A stretch of DNA of 64,000 nt, taken from the NCBI RefSeq assembly GCF_001517665.2, contig NZ_LN999809.1, forward strand, positions 670,501-734,500. Direction: 5' to 3'. A program made the position numbers and the translations under genes. Below the pieces are notes generated by a model. The model saw only the letters and a program-made list of their open reading frames with translations. It had not been told where the DNA came from and did not search any database. This DNA comes from Peptoniphilus phoceensis. GTDB taxonomy: Bacteria > Bacillota > Clostridia > Tissierellales > Peptoniphilaceae. Within the stretch, counting starts at the first letter, position 1. Each line of letters opens with the position of its first letter. Of the stretch, positions 45,838 to 56,188 are shown in pieces.

Positions 45838-46541
45838 TATTCTCCTCCTAAAAAGTCTTTTTTAATTTCTCTATATTCTTTTACAGGGTCTTCTGCCTTA
45901 GTAATTGGTCTACCAACTACAATGTAATCAGAACCAAGTTCTCTTGCCTCAGCTGGAGTTACAACTCTCTTTTGGTCATCGGTGTTTTTAACTTTTCTTA
46001 TGCCAGGAGTAACTGTAATAAAATCTTCTCCTAGATTTTCTTTTATTTTTGGAACTTCAAGAGCTGAACATACAATCCCTGAAAGATTAGCTTCTTTTGC
46101 AAGTTTTGCATAGGAAAGAACAACTTCATCAAGTGACAAAGATTTTTCTATTTTTAGTTCATTGTGCATAACATCTTCGTCTGTGGAAGTTAGCATAGTT
46201 ACTCCAAGTGTAATAAGATCTCTTTTTTTATCCCTCACAATTTCACTAGCATCACTTAACATTTTCTTTCCACCAGCTATGTGATAGTTAATCATGTCAA
46301 CATCAAGTGAAATGAGAGAATTAGTTGCTCCCTTGCAAGTGTTTGGAATATCGTGAATTTTTAAGTCCAAAAATATTTTATGTCCAAGCTTTTTAATCTC
46401 ATTAATAATACTTGGACCTTCCTTGTAAAAAAGTTCCATTCCAACTTTTACATATACTTTTTCGTCTTTAAAATTTTTTAAAAAATCTAGAGCCTTTTCT
46501 CCATTTGGAAAATCCAGTGCAATAATTACATCTTTTGCCAT
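45837..46541 (-). CDS. pyrF: Orotidine 5'-phosphate decarboxylase
   Basis: 234 aa TIM barrel; catalytic tetrad in FLDLKIHDIPNT near 58, and GTGVTMLTSTDE-like TLGVTMLTSTDE; VTPGIR and GSDYIVVGRPIT near the C-terminus bind phosphate. ATG after GCTGAGGTTAAT, 7 nt after prfB. The start has the form of the short group I enzyme. Confidence 0.96.
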   Translation of the reverse strand: MAKDVIIALDFPNGEKALDFLKNFKDEKVYVKVGMELFYKEGPSIINEIKKLGHKIFLDLKIHDIPNTCKGATNSLISLDVDMINYHIAGGKKMLSDASEIVRDKKRDLITLGVTMLTSTDEDVMHNELKIEKSLSLDEVVLSYAKLAKEANLSGIVCSALEVPKIKENLGEDFITVTPGIRKVKNTDDQKRVVTPAEARELGSDYIVVGRPITKAEDPVKEYREIKKDFLGGE

Positions 46542-46548
46542 ATTAACC

Positions 46549-47664
46549 TCAGCTTTCTGCAGTCGCCTTTTCTTGCAAGTAGGCGTTAATAAATATATCT
46601 AAATCTCCGTCCATAACTTTTTCAACATCACCAACATCTACATTAGTCCTGTGGTCTTTGACCATAGTGTATGGTTGGAAAACATAGGATCTAATTTGTG
46701 AACCCCAAGCAATTTGAGAATAGTTACCTTGAAGGTCTTCGATTTTTTCTTTCTTTTCTTCTTCAGCTAGAGCAACGAGTTTTGCCTTTAACATGTTCAT
46801 TGCTTTTTCCCTGTTTTGAATTTGACTTCTTTCATTTTGACATTGCACTACTATTCCTGTAGGAATGTGAGTGATTCTAACAGCTGAGTCAGTAGTGTTT
46901 ACGTGTTGACCACCTGCACCAGAAGATCTATAAGTATCTATCTTTAATTCTTCTTCTTTTATTTCAACTTCTGTATCATCATCAAGTTCTGGAAAGACAT
47001 CAACAGAAGAAAAAGATGTGTGTCTTCTCTTGTTAGAATCAAAAGGTGAGATTCTAACTAGTCTGTGAACTCCCTTTTCACCCTTTAGATAGCCATAGGC
47101 ATTATCTCCAGATATTTTTAAAGTAACAGACTTAATACCAGCTTCATCTTCTTTTAATATGTCAAGAGTTTCTGCCTTGAAACCTTTATTTTCTGCATAT
47201 CTTGTGTACATTCTTAAAAGCATACTAGCCCAATCTTGTGCTTCAGTTCCGCCAGCACCAGCGTGGATAGAAAGAATTGCATCGTGAGAATCGTACTCTC
47301 CATTTAAAAGTGTGTTGAGTTTAAAATCAGCTGCTTCTTTTTCAATTTGATCAACTACTTTTTGAAAATCAGAATAAGAAGAATAGTCATCTTCAATTTC
47401 CATAAGTGTAATTAAATCTTCAGCATCTGTAATTAACTCATTTAGTTTGTCATATTGATCTATCTTCTTTTGATATGAATTTGTTTCTCTAATAACTTTT
47501 TGGGCACTGTCATTGTCATCCCAAAAACCTGGTTCCATTTGTTTTTTGTTAAGTTCAACAACTTTTTCTTTTAAAGAATCTATCTCCAAAGATTCTCCTA
47601 AAGCTTTGGTTGTAACTTTGGAATTTTCCAGGCGCTCCTTATCTAAATAGATATTTTGCTCCAT
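46549..47664 (-). CDS. prfB: Peptide chain release factor 2 encoded in one frame
   Basis: 371 aa; reads UGA and UAA. The GGQ motif is in SGAGGQHVNTTDSAVRITH near 245; the SPF anticodon-like tripeptide is in ISPFDSNKRR. The ATG follows AGGAGGATT. Unlike most bacterial prfB, no +1 frameshift is needed: at codons 26-28 the shift site has become GAA TCT TTG GAG, leaving SD-like AGGAG but no TGA (47584-47599). It is cotranscribed with pyrF and pyrE. Confidence 0.96.
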   Translation of the reverse strand: MEQNIYLDKERLENSKVTTKALGESLEIDSLKEKVVELNKKQMEPGFWDDNDSAQKVIRETNSYQKKIDQYDKLNELITDAEDLITLMEIEDDYSSYSDFQKVVDQIEKEAADFKLNTLLNGEYDSHDAILSIHAGAGGTEAQDWASMLLRMYTRYAENKGFKAETLDILKEDEAGIKSVTLKISGDNAYGYLKGEKGVHRLVRISPFDSNKRRHTSFSSVDVFPELDDDTEVEIKEEELKIDTYRSSGAGGQHVNTTDSAVRITHIPTGIVVQCQNERSQIQNREKAMNMLKAKLVALAEEEKKEKIEDLQGNYSQIAWGSQIRSYVFQPYTMVKDHRTNVDVGDVEKVMDGDLDIFINAYLQEKATAES

Positions 47665-47692
47665 AAAAATCCTCCTTTATTTTGCTTATTTT

Positions 47693-47698
47693 AGTATA
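47693..47698 (-). promoter_or_regulatory. Extended -10 promoter of prfB-pyrF-pyrE
   Basis: The minus strand reads TGTTATACT about 29 nt before the prfB start codon; the -35 region (TAGTGT) is weak. Confidence 0.45.
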
Positions 47699-47764
47699 AC
47701 ACAGTTGATATCATGACACTAATATTTTGTGATTACAATGGCATTTATTTTTTAATTTTTTTAA

Positions 47765-47799
47765 AAAGAAAAAGAGATCATTTTATTGACCTCTCTTTT
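47765..47799 (-). terminator. Terminator of the cell-wall polymer operon
   Basis: AAAAGAGAGGTCA pairs with TGATCTCTTTTT (one bulge) around AATAAAA, with a T-rich tail on the minus strand, after the csaB stop. Confidence 0.8.
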
Positions 47800-47853
47800 C
47801 TAAATTATTTTGAAATAAATTATTAAATTTTAAATTATTCAAATGCTTTTTTC

Positions 47854-48963
47854 TTAAAACTCTTCTTCATTTAAAAGTCCAAGAGTTATTTCAACATTTC
47901 TTTTAGATTCATATCTCATCTTTTCTGTGTTTTCCCTCAAAATTATTTTTCTATCCTCTATATTTTCAAGGGCTTTTAATATTTTTTCATAAAGTTCTTC
48001 TGGAGTGAAATCTTCCACATCTACAGCTTCTTTTATTCCCAATTCATTTACCATGGCTTCTACCTTTGGATCGTAGATTATTCCAACCATAGCTAAATTT
48101 ACACTAGCTGCATAAACTAAAGAGTGAAGTCGCATAGCTGCTAAAAGTTTTAACCTTTTAAAAATCCCCATTAGTTCTCCAGCTGAGTAAGTGTTCTCTA
48201 TTAGATTAAGCTTGTCTTTGTGAATACATTTTTCTGCTACTTCTTTTGAATAGACATTGTCCCTTGGTGTATGGAAAGGAACTAAAAGAATGTCATATCC
48301 AGCATCTATTAATAAATCAATTGTCTTTGCAAACTTGTCTTTTATAGATTCTACTTTTTTATAATCTCTAATGCAAAATCCAATAGTCTTATTTGTTATT
48401 TCAATTCCTTCACTTTTTAAAATCTCTTCAACTCTCAAATCTTCTGCTTCTTTTAAAGTAAATACTGGATCTGCAGTTACTTCTATAGATTTATTTGTCA
48501 CTCCCAAATCCCTGACAAATTTATAAGATAAATCATCTCTCAAGGTTACATAATTAACCCTATTTAGAACCCATTTTGTAAGAATCCTATTGAATTTTTT
48601 ATCAATGGGTCCTATTCCATTAGCATAAACATAAACCTTTTTTCGCAAGATCTTTGCCAAAATAATGACCGACAGATAATAAACAATAGATCTTGTAGAA
48701 GTTATATCCTGAAGAAGAGATCCCCCTCCAGATAAAAGAAGGTCTGCATCCTTTAAAGCACGATAAAGTTCTGGTAATGAAAATCTATTTACTGCATCAA
48801 TGCCGTAAACTTTTTTTGTCTTCTCAGGATTATTTGAGAGAGCAGTCATTTTTATTTCTCTATTTAATTTTTTAAAATCTTCTACCATGGCCTTTAAGAT
48901 GGCATCATCGCCAGAATTATCAAAGCCAAAGTATCCTGAAATTACAATTTTTTTCATTGCCAT
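47854..48963 (-). CDS. csaB: Polysaccharide pyruvyl transferase CsaB
   Basis: 369 aa; adds pyruvate ketals to secondary wall polymers, which hold SLH-domain surface proteins. The N-terminal ISGYFGFDNSGDDAILKAM and the LLLSGGGSLLQDITSTRS near 74 are the family marks; AMRLHSLVYAA near 276 contains the catalytic His region. It ends the polymer cluster. ATG with GAGTGA before it. Confidence 0.94.
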   Translation of the reverse strand: MAMKKIVISGYFGFDNSGDDAILKAMVEDFKKLNREIKMTALSNNPEKTKKVYGIDAVNRFSLPELYRALKDADLLLSGGGSLLQDITSTRSIVYYLSVIILAKILRKKVYVYANGIGPIDKKFNRILTKWVLNRVNYVTLRDDLSYKFVRDLGVTNKSIEVTADPVFTLKEAEDLRVEEILKSEGIEITNKTIGFCIRDYKKVESIKDKFAKTIDLLIDAGYDILLVPFHTPRDNVYSKEVAEKCIHKDKLNLIENTYSAGELMGIFKRLKLLAAMRLHSLVYAASVNLAMVGIIYDPKVEAMVNELGIKEAVDVEDFTPEELYEKILKALENIEDRKIILRENTEKMRYESKRNVEITLGLLNEEEF

Positions 48964-48969
48964 AATATA

Positions 48970-50367
48970 TCACTCTATTACTATGCTTTCTTTTTCAAAT
49001 TTTTTATTATCTAAATCTTTAGTGTTTTTAAAATCAATAGCTGAATTTTCTTGATTTTTTTCTCTTTCAAATTTTTCTACTCTTATAGATGTAAAAATTA
49101 TTCCCAAAACAATCCAGAAGGTAAAAATTATTCTTGGAATATAGAGGAAGTGTTCTACTAAACCATGCCCCATTATTCCAATTATTGAAGCAAATAAACC
49201 TGCTCCAAGATATTTAAAGTATTTATCTTCTGATTTAACTAAATTTACATAAGTTGATTTCAAACTTGAGAATAATAACAAGATAAAGAAGATAAATCCA
49301 ATTATCCCAATTTCCGCTGCAACTTCAAGATAAGTGTTGTGAGCGTGATAAATTGGCATAGTTCTTATATATTTTTCAAAAGTTTCTTTGAAAGGAACAT
49401 ATCCGAAACCAACCCCTGCCAAAAAGTTATCTCTTATTACATCTTTTGTTATATTCCAAATTTTTATTCTATATAGATTAGATGAATCCACAGTTGAACC
49501 AATTGATGTTATTCTGTCAACTACTTTTTGTGGAAGAAAGGCAAGTCCACCCAATACCATAGGTATACCTAAAAGTAACAATCTTTTATCAACTAACAAA
49601 ACAAATGCCAAGGCTGCAAGGGCTATTCCTACCCAGCCACCTCTTGATAGAGTCATGACAATACAAATTAGAAGAATCCCAGTAGATCCTGCAAAAAGAA
49701 ATTTTTTCCTCATGCTTTTTGTGTACCAAGTCATACCAACTGCTATTGGAGTTATCAAAACTAGATATTCTGCCAAAATATTTGGATTGAAGAAAACTGA
49801 ATAAACTCTAACTGCTATATCTGTATTGTTTTCAGTATCAAGCCATTCTGGTCTCATTTGTACTCCTGTAAAATATTGGACGACACCAAGAAGTGCAACC
49901 ACAAGAGCCGACAACAAAAGAGTAGAAATAAAGGCGTTTAATTCTCCCTTAGTCTTAATAGTATTTGTCATTGCAAATAAAAATGAAATACCTGCAGCAT
50001 TTAGGGCAAGGTCACGAATTGAACCTGACGGATCTATTGATGTAATAGTTGAAAAAATTGCTATAAAGGCAAATATTGCAATAGGAACTGTCCTAGATCC
50101 TACTTTAAAACCTTCTCCATATAAAAAGGTCCTGAGCAAAACAAAAAATCCCATTGATAGTAGCATTATAAGCCCCAAGGCATCAGGCACAAAGGGATAT
50201 AAGAAAACTGAAGCAAATAGTCCAATTTTTATGTCATAAATTACAAGAAGTAAACCACTTATGCCGAGAAAAGCTGCCAATAAAAATTTACTTCCTAAAA
50301 AGTAATAAATTAAACTTAGAAAAATAGCCGAAAGTAAAATAAAGTTTATCTTTTTTGTCTTTACCAC
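48970..50367 (-). CDS. O-antigen ligase/polymerase-type membrane protein
   Basis: 465 aa with about 11 membrane segments and the large extracytoplasmic loop typical of Wzy_C proteins (residues 275-345, ending YHAHNTYLEVAAEIGIIGF, where the His motif is found). Probably joins or polymerises surface glycan chains. GTG start at 50367 overlaps the upstream gene by 7 bp. The C-terminal 30 residues are charged and cytoplasmic. Confidence 0.85.
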   Translation of the reverse strand: MVKTKKINFILLSAIFLSLIYYFLGSKFLLAAFLGISGLLLVIYDIKIGLFASVFLYPFVPDALGLIMLLSMGFFVLLRTFLYGEGFKVGSRTVPIAIFAFIAIFSTITSIDPSGSIRDLALNAAGISFLFAMTNTIKTKGELNAFISTLLLSALVVALLGVVQYFTGVQMRPEWLDTENNTDIAVRVYSVFFNPNILAEYLVLITPIAVGMTWYTKSMRKKFLFAGSTGILLICIVMTLSRGGWVGIALAALAFVLLVDKRLLLLGIPMVLGGLAFLPQKVVDRITSIGSTVDSSNLYRIKIWNITKDVIRDNFLAGVGFGYVPFKETFEKYIRTMPIYHAHNTYLEVAAEIGIIGFIFFILLLFSSLKSTYVNLVKSEDKYFKYLGAGLFASIIGIMGHGLVEHFLYIPRIIFTFWIVLGIIFTSIRVEKFEREKNQENSAIDFKNTKDLDNKKFEKESIVIE

Positions 50368-50909
50368 CAGTTTTCACCACCTTCATCAAGTTTAAATAAG
50401 GAAGTAAAAAATTCTATGAATTTTGATCCCATTATTATTTCCATATATCTTCCCTTCAAAAGAGATAAAATTAGTCCCATTACAATAAAGCCAAGAGGGA
50501 TAATAATTTTCCCCTTAAATATGAGAGAAATTATAAGAGTTAAAATCCCAGAATAGAACATGATATTTGAAATAAGTCCTGCAATTTCATCAAAGGAATT
50601 GAGAGACTTATAAGCTCCTCCTAAGAAAAATGAATTTTTTATCATTGGCAAAAAAATTCTTCCCAAAAACTTCATAAATCTCTCTATTAAATTAAATAAT
50701 TTACTATAAATTTTATAGATAAAAGTATTTTCAAATAAAACTTTTTCTCCAGCAAGAACTTCTCTTGTTTTTGAATTTTGAAAATTTCTTTCTATTGGAT
50801 TTTTTATAAAGTCCCAAGATTTTTTTGTAAAGGAATCTTTATAAGAATCCGAGAAAACCCTGTAGATTTTATTTAAAAATCTTATAGTTAATGAGTTAAT
50901 AGTAATCAC
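50361..50909 (-). CDS. Membrane protein of unknown function in the wall-polymer cluster
   Basis: 182 aa. A charged amphipathic N-terminal half (YRVFSDSYKDSFTKKSWDF) is followed by two or three membrane segments (LISNIMFYSGILTLIISLIF and IIIPLGFIVMGLILSLL) and ends in EGGENWW. I recognise no family; an anchor or accessory for the polymerase is plausible. The start, GTG at 50909 right after the DUF4330 stop, is the least certain in this cluster. Confidence 0.7.
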   Translation of the reverse strand: MITINSLTIRFLNKIYRVFSDSYKDSFTKKSWDFIKNPIERNFQNSKTREVLAGEKVLFENTFIYKIYSKLFNLIERFMKFLGRIFLPMIKNSFFLGGAYKSLNSFDEIAGLISNIMFYSGILTLIISLIFKGKIIIPLGFIVMGLILSLLKGRYMEIIMGSKFIEFFTSLFKLDEGGENWW

Positions 50910-51398
50910 CTAGTTCTTTACTTCTATTCCAAGAATTGTCATAAATGTTGTAATAGATTTGTTTTTAATCCTCATTTCTGCACCGATTCTCACTTGTTCT
51001 GTGCCAACTTGATAAAAATCTTGAGTATCCTTTATGTCAGCATCGATAGTCATAAGAACCCTGTATTTTTCAGGCACTTCTGCATTATAAAATTTACCTT
51101 GGTATTCTGTCTTATCCCTGTAAGCTTCCACATCAACTGATGCAATTTTACCTAAGTAAGTTCCCTTATCATAATCGTAGATTGGGTCCCCAACTTTTAT
51201 ATTATTTGCAGTTACATCTCTTACATCCTTGACTTCTGCGGATATAACTCCCTTTTTAGTTGAAACTTCTCCTACTGCTGACTTTGAACCAAATCTTTTT
51301 ACTCCTGTTGCCACTAAAGCTACTATTAAAATAATAACTAGTAAATCAACAATATTAATTAGTCCAAAAAGTCTTCCCTTTTTGTCAATTACTTTCAT
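50910..51398 (-). CDS. DUF4330 membrane-anchored protein
   Basis: 162 aa. One N-terminal membrane helix (IVDLLVIILIVALVATGV) and a beta-rich extracytoplasmic part (VGDPIYDYDKGTYLGKIASVDVE, EVPEKYRVLMTIDAD). DUF4330 proteins are regularly found in exopolysaccharide clusters; function unknown. Overlaps the glycosyltransferase gene by 14 bp. Confidence 0.88.
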   Translation of the reverse strand: MKVIDKKGRLFGLINIVDLLVIILIVALVATGVKRFGSKSAVGEVSTKKGVISAEVKDVRDVTANNIKVGDPIYDYDKGTYLGKIASVDVEAYRDKTEYQGKFYNAEVPEKYRVLMTIDADIKDTQDFYQVGTEQVRIGAEMRIKNKSITTFMTILGIEVKN

Positions 51399-52521
51399 TT
51401 TTTTCTCCCCTCAATATTTCTTCATAAATTTCAGTCTGTCTTTCTCCCATGGATATGTGAGAATATCTTTCCACTACTTCTTTCTTTATGTTTTCACCAA
51501 GATTCTTTAATTTATCCCTATCATCATAAAGACTTAATATATTTCTTGCAAGCTGTTTTTCTTTTCCAACTTTAAATAAATATCCCGTATAATCATCCTT
51601 TATTATTTCAGGAATACCACCAGTTTTTGTGGATACAGTTGGCACATTTAATAGAGCTGCTTCCAAGATTACATAGGGAAATGACTCGGAAATACTTGTC
51701 AAAACATTTAAATCAATAGCATTAAAGAAAGAATACTTGTCTTTAACAAAGCCTAAAAAATAAATATTTTTTTCTATTCCATAGCTTTTTACCATTTCTT
51801 CTAGCTTTTTCTTTTCGTCGCCTTCTCCTGCAATTAAAAATAATATGTCTGGATTTACATCAAGTGCTTCCTTTGCAGCCCTTATAAAAGTTTCGTGATC
51901 CTTAACCTTATCAAGTCTTGCAGCAATTCCAACTAAGAGTTCGCCGTTGTAATTAATTTTATATTTCTCAAGAAAGGCTGTCTTTGGAATGTAAAGAATT
52001 TTTTCATCAATGTCTATTCCATTATATAAAACGTGAATCTTCTCTTTATTAAAGCCCCTATTCTCTAGCATTTTTTTAAAATTGTCACTTACACAAATAT
52101 AGTGATCAAATTTTTTTAGAGACATCTTATTTAATGTAGTATAAATTAAATTTTTGTAAAAAGAATCCTTAAAGTCAAGCATATAGTCTGAATGGACCGT
52201 TGTGACCATTGGGACATTAATTTTCTTTTTTAAAAACATGCAAATAAAATTAGCTCTCGCTCCATGTGCGTGTACTAAATCATAATTTCCATTTTTTATT
52301 TCATCACTTAATTTAGAAACGACGGAAAGGTCCCATCTTTTTTCTTGTGGGTAAACTTCTATGTCTATGCCTCTATCCTTTGCTTCATCATAAAAAGTAT
52401 CTTTTATAAAGCAAATGATTTTGGTTTCGACTCTACCCCTAAGACCCTTCATTAGAGTAAAGATGTGTGTTTTCGCACCACCTGTATCGCCGCCACTAAT
52501 TAAATGGAGAACTTTTGTCAT
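51385..52521 (-). CDS. Family 4 glycosyltransferase
   Basis: 378-aa GT-B enzyme using nucleotide sugars. N-terminal HLISGGDTGGAKTHIFTLMKGL, the Gly-rich acceptor loop; C-terminal donor site IAGEGDEKKKLE, FLGFVKDKY and the E-X7-E motif SISESFPYVILEAALLNVP. It opens the polymer operon. ATG after GGAGGAG. Confidence 0.94.
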   Translation of the reverse strand: MTKVLHLISGGDTGGAKTHIFTLMKGLRGRVETKIICFIKDTFYDEAKDRGIDIEVYPQEKRWDLSVVSKLSDEIKNGNYDLVHAHGARANFICMFLKKKINVPMVTTVHSDYMLDFKDSFYKNLIYTTLNKMSLKKFDHYICVSDNFKKMLENRGFNKEKIHVLYNGIDIDEKILYIPKTAFLEKYKINYNGELLVGIAARLDKVKDHETFIRAAKEALDVNPDILFLIAGEGDEKKKLEEMVKSYGIEKNIYFLGFVKDKYSFFNAIDLNVLTSISESFPYVILEAALLNVPTVSTKTGGIPEIIKDDYTGYLFKVGKEKQLARNILSLYDDRDKLKNLGENIKKEVVERYSHISMGERQTEIYEEILRGEKNESN

Positions 52522-52544
52522 GTCTTCTCCTCCTTATCTTGTTT

Positions 52545-52573
52545 ATTATACAATATATTTAATATTATTTTAA
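52545..52573 (-). promoter_or_regulatory. Promoter of the cell-wall polymer operon
   Basis: TTAAAA (52568-52573) and TATAAT (52545-52550) are 17 bp apart on the minus strand, with a leader of about 17 nt carrying GGAGGAG. Confidence 0.6.
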
Positions 52574-52586
52574 CAGTTTTTATTAA

Positions 52587-52615
52587 TTGACCTAGACCTT
52601 ATGATTTATAATAAT
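52587..52615 (+). promoter_or_regulatory. Possible promoter of carB
   Basis: TTGACC (52587-52592) followed 16-17 bp later by TAATAA/AATAAT. This is the best candidate in the 337-bp gap and would give a leader of about 237 nt before carB. Confidence 0.35.
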
Positions 52616-52732
52616 TTTTATAGTAGCAAATGATTTTAAAGTCCCTTTAAAATTTAATTTAAAAAATAGTAAAAAAGTCCTTGCATTTATCACTAAAAAA
52701 TGATTTAATAATAAAGATAAAAAAATAGAAAG

Positions 52733-52802
52733 TCAGTCCAAGGACTGAGTAAAATCATGTCCTTGCGCATGATTTTTTTTTGAGCAAATTTAATACCTTA
52801 AA
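52733..52802 (+). promoter_or_regulatory. carB: Attenuator-like leader of carB
   Basis: Hairpin 1 is TCAGTC-CAAG-GACTGA (52733-52748). Hairpin 2 is AAAATCATG / CATGATTTT (52751-52759, 52768-52776) with a nine-T run, a good intrinsic terminator. CAAGGAC (52739-52745) in hairpin 1 can instead pair with GTCCTTG (52759-52765) in the terminator loop, so the two states exclude each other. A third AT-only stem-T element (52784-52808) follows. It does not match a PyrR site I know. Confidence 0.5.
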
Positions 52803-52858
52803 TTTTTTTTGCCCATTTTTAAGAATGTTTGATCTTTTATTTGGAAAAGGAGAAAAAA

Positions 52859-55800
52859 ATGCCAAGAGATAATTCGATTAAGAAGACACTAGTAATAGGA
52901 TCTGGTCCTATTGTTATAGGACAAGCTGCAGAGTTTGATTACTCAGGAACACAAGCTTGTGAGACTTTGAAAAAAAATGGAGTTGAAACTGTTCTGGTTA
53001 ACTCAAATCCTGCTACTATAATGACCGATAAAGGTGTTGCTGACAAAATTTATATAGAACCAATTACTATTTCTTTTATAGAAAAAATTATTGAGAAGGA
53101 AAGACCTGACTCATTAATAGCTGGTATGGGCGGACAAACTGGTCTTAACATGACACTTGAACTAGATAAGCGCGGAATTCTTGATAAGTACGGCATAAAA
53201 ATAATTGGAACCGATATCGAAGCCATTAAAAGAGGCGAAGACAGAGACATCTTTAGAAGAACAATGCAAGAAATTGGCGAACCAATTATTGATTCAGAAA
53301 TTGCAACAACTTTAGAAGAAGGAAAAGAACTTGCAAAAAAAATTGGCTACCCATTAGTTGTTAGACCTGCTTATACTTTAGGTGGAACAGGCGGAGGCTT
53401 TGCCTATGATGAAGAAGAACTGGAAGAAGTTTTATCACACGGACTAAGTCTTAGCCCAGTAAATGAATGTCTTCTTGAAAAATCTATCCGTGGTTGGTTA
53501 GAAATTGAATTTGAAGTAATAAGAGACTCAGCTGGAGAAAAAATAATCGTATGTGACATGGAAAATGTGGATCCCGTTGGCGTTCACACTGGCGACTCCA
53601 TAGTTGTTGCTCCTTGTCAAAGTCTTGATAAAGATGTTTTACAAAAATTAAAAAATTCTGCTTTAAATATTGTAGAAAATGTAAATGTTGTTGGTGCTTG
53701 TAATGTACAACTTGCTCTTAATCCAGAAACTCTTGACTACGCAATAATAGAAATCAATCCTAGAGTTTCTCGTTCATCTGCCCTTGCATCAAAGGCAACA
53801 GGATACCCTATTGCAAGAATTGCAACAAAAATTGCTCTTGGACTTAACTTAAATGAAATCGAAAACGAAACTACTGGCGAAACCATAGAAAATTATGAAC
53901 CAAAATGTAACTATGTAGTTGTTAAAATTCCTAAGTGGCCTTTTGATAAATTTAAATTTGCGAATAGAAAACTTGGAACAAAAATGATGGCAACTGGAGA
54001 AATAATGTCCATTGGTTCATCTTTTGAAGAAGCACTTCTAAAAGGTATAAGATCTCTTGAAATTTCTAAGTTCTCTCTTGAATCTAAATTCTCTGAAGAA
54101 AGAACTACAGAAGAACTTAAAAAGAGAATTAAATTCCCTGATGATGAAAGACTATTTGACGTTGCAGAAATTATTAGACGTGGACTTTCCATAGAAATGA
54201 TCCACGAAATTACTGGCATAGACTTATATTTCTTAGAAAAAATTGAAAACATAGTTCATCAAGAAGAAAACTTAAAAAAATTAAGTCTAGATACAATTAC
54301 ATCAGATGAACTTCATAGTTTAAAGAAATTAGGATTTTCTGATAAAACTATAGCTTCTGCACTTGGTGTAGACATTGATGCAATTGTAGAACTTCGTCAA
54401 AAACACAATATCCTTCCAAATTATAGAAGAGTAGACACTTCTCCATTTAGAAAAAACGGAGCTTACTACTATTCAACTTACGAAAAGACAGACGAAAATA
54501 TAGTTTCTGAAAATAAAAAAATAATTGTAATAGGATCAGGACCAATAAGAATAGGTCAAGGTATTGAATTTGACTATTGCAGCGTTCATGCCATTAAATC
54601 ATTGATAAACATGGACATAGAAACAATAACAATTAATAACAACCCAGAAACAGTTTCAACTGACTTTGACACATCTGACAAACTTTACTTTGAACCACTT
54701 ACAGAAGAAGAAGTTAAATCAATAATTGAAACAGAAAAACCAATGGGAGTTATACTAGCATTTGGTGGTCAAACAGCAATTAAACTTGCTAAATATCTTC
54801 ACGATCAAAAAGTTAATATCTTTGGAACAGACTTTGAAGATATTGACAGAGCTGAAGATAGAGAAAAATTTGATGAAATGCTTGAAGAATTAAAAATCAA
54901 TAGACCAAAGGGACATGGAGTCTTCACTATAAAAGAAGGTCTTGAAGTTGCAAAGGAACTTGGTTATCCCCTACTTGTTAGACCATCCTATGTACTTGGT
55001 GGTCAAGGTATGCAAATAACTTATGATGAAAAAAGTCTTTTGACTTATCTAAAGGGAGCTTTCGAAAGAGATAGGGACAACCCAGTTTTAATTGACAAAT
55101 ATTTAGTTGGTCGTGAAATTGAAGTTGACGCAATATCTGACGGAGAAGATGTATTGATACCAGGAATAATGGAACACCTTGAAAGAGCTGGAGTTCACTC
55201 TGGAGATTCAATAACAATCTATCCAAGCATTAATATTTCAAGTGAAATCAAAGAAAAGATTTTAGACTACACAAAGAAAATTGCCAAGGCTCTTCACGTT
55301 AAGGGTATGATAAATATTCAATTCATAGAATATAAAAATGACCTTTATATAATTGAAGTTAACCCTCGTGCATCAAGAACTGTTCCTTACATCTCAAAAG
55401 TTTCTGGAGTTCCAATAGTTGATTTGGCAACAAAAACAATGCTTGGAGAAAAATTATCTGATTTGGGATATGGCACTGGAATTTATAAAGAACCAAAATT
55501 AATGGCAGTTAAAGTACCAGTATTTTCAATGTCAAAACTCAACAGAGTAGAAATTTCTCTTGGACCTGAAATGAAATCAACAGGAGAAGTTCTTGGAGTT
55601 GGAAAAAATATAGATGAAGCACTTTTCAAGGGATTCTTGGCAGCTGGATCTGCAATAGAAGATAAGTCAGCTAGAGTCTTAGCAACAGTTAATGACAACG
55701 ACAAAGAAGAATTTGTTGAAATTGCAAAAACAATGAATGAAATGGGCTACAAAATTATTGCAACAAAAGGAACTTGCAAACTTCTAAGAGAAGTTGGTAT

Positions 55801-56062
55801 AAATGCAAAAGAAATTGGAAAAATTAACGATCCAAGACCAAATATTCTTGATGTAATAAGAAATGGAGAAATCGACCTTGTAGTTAACACTCCAACAAAG
55901 GGTGGCGACTCCACAAGAGATGGCTTCAAAATTAGAAGAATGGCAACAGAATATGGCATTGACATTGTCACAAGCCTTGATACCCTAGCAGCAAGAGTTG
56001 CTGTTAAAAATAAAAAATTCCATGAAGAAAACATGGATATATATGATATTTCAGAATTTTAA
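52859..56062 (+). CDS. carB: Carbamoyl phosphate synthase large chain
   Basis: 1067 aa, full length, made of two homologous ATP-grasp halves (first: [22 protein letters not shown], second: [20 protein letters not shown]) plus the C-terminal MGS-like allosteric domain ([34 protein letters not shown]). Makes carbamoyl phosphate from bicarbonate, ATP and the ammonia delivered by CarA. Start is ATG 52859 (MPRDNS) after GGAG; an upstream in-frame ATG has no ribosome site. carA is not in the window; pyrE and pyrF are 6 kb away on the other strand. Confidence 0.97.
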   Translation: MPRDNSIKKTLVIGSGPIVIGQAAEFDYSGTQACETLKKNGVETVLVNSNPATIMTDKGVADKIYIEPITISFIEKIIEKERPDSLIAGMGGQTGLNMTLELDKRGILDKYGIKIIGTDIEAIKRGEDRDIFRRTMQEIGEPIIDSEIATTLEEGKELAKKIGYPLVVRPAYTLGGTGGGFAYDEEELEEVLSHGLSLSPVNECLLEKSIRGWLEIEFEVIRDSAGEKIIVCDMENVDPVGVHTGDSIVVAPCQSLDKDVLQKLKNSALNIVENVNVVGACNVQLALNPETLDYAIIEINPRVSRSSALASKATGYPIARIATKIALGLNLNEIENETTGETIENYEPKCNYVVVKIPKWPFDKFKFANRKLGTKMMATGEIMSIGSSFEEALLKGIRSLEISKFSLESKFSEERTTEELKKRIKFPDDERLFDVAEIIRRGLSIEMIHEITGIDLYFLEKIENIVHQEENLKKLSLDTITSDELHSLKKLGFSDKTIASALGVDIDAIVELRQKHNILPNYRRVDTSPFRKNGAYYYSTYEKTDENIVSENKKIIVIGSGPIRIGQGIEFDYCSVHAIKSLINMDIETITINNNPETVSTDFDTSDKLYFEPLTEEEVKSIIETEKPMGVILAFGGQTAIKLAKYLHDQKVNIFGTDFEDIDRAEDREKFDEMLEELKINRPKGHGVFTIKEGLEVAKELGYPLLVRPSYVLGGQGMQITYDEKSLLTYLKGAFERDRDNPVLIDKYLVGREIEVDAISDGEDVLIPGIMEHLERAGVHSGDSITIYPSINISSEIKEKILDYTKKIAKALHVKGMINIQFIEYKNDLYIIEVNPRASRTVPYISKVSGVPIVDLATKTMLGEKLSDLGYGTGIYKEPKLMAVKVPVFSMSKLNRVEISLGPEMKSTGEVLGVGKNIDEALFKGFLAAGSAIEDKSARVLATVNDNDKEEFVEIAKTMNEMGYKIIATKGTCKLLREVGINAKEIGKINDPRPNILDVIRNGEIDLVVNTPTKGGDSTRDGFKIRRMATEYGIDIVTSLDTLAARVAVKNKKFHEENMDIYDISEF

Positions 56063-56087
56063 TAAAAATTAAATATTAAATTTTTAG

Positions 56088-56113
56088 AGGATGCAGAAAT
56101 GCATCCTTTTTTG
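56088..56113 (+). terminator. Terminator of carB
   Basis: AGGATGCA-GAAA-TGCATCCT followed by six Ts, 25 nt after the carB stop. A GAAA tetraloop closes the stem. Confidence 0.95.
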
Positions 56114-56188
56114 CATTTTTCTATTTTATATTATTTATATAAATATTCTCTTAATTCTTCAATTATTTTTTTAATTTATAAATGCAAT

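Noticed and set aside
46549..47664. Frameshifted or damaged prfB
   Set aside because: The gene is open in one frame with all motifs; only the programmed shift site is lost.
52733..52802. Canonical PyrR-binding leader before carB
   Set aside because: The conserved PyrR loop sequence is not there; only an attenuator-like fold is claimed.
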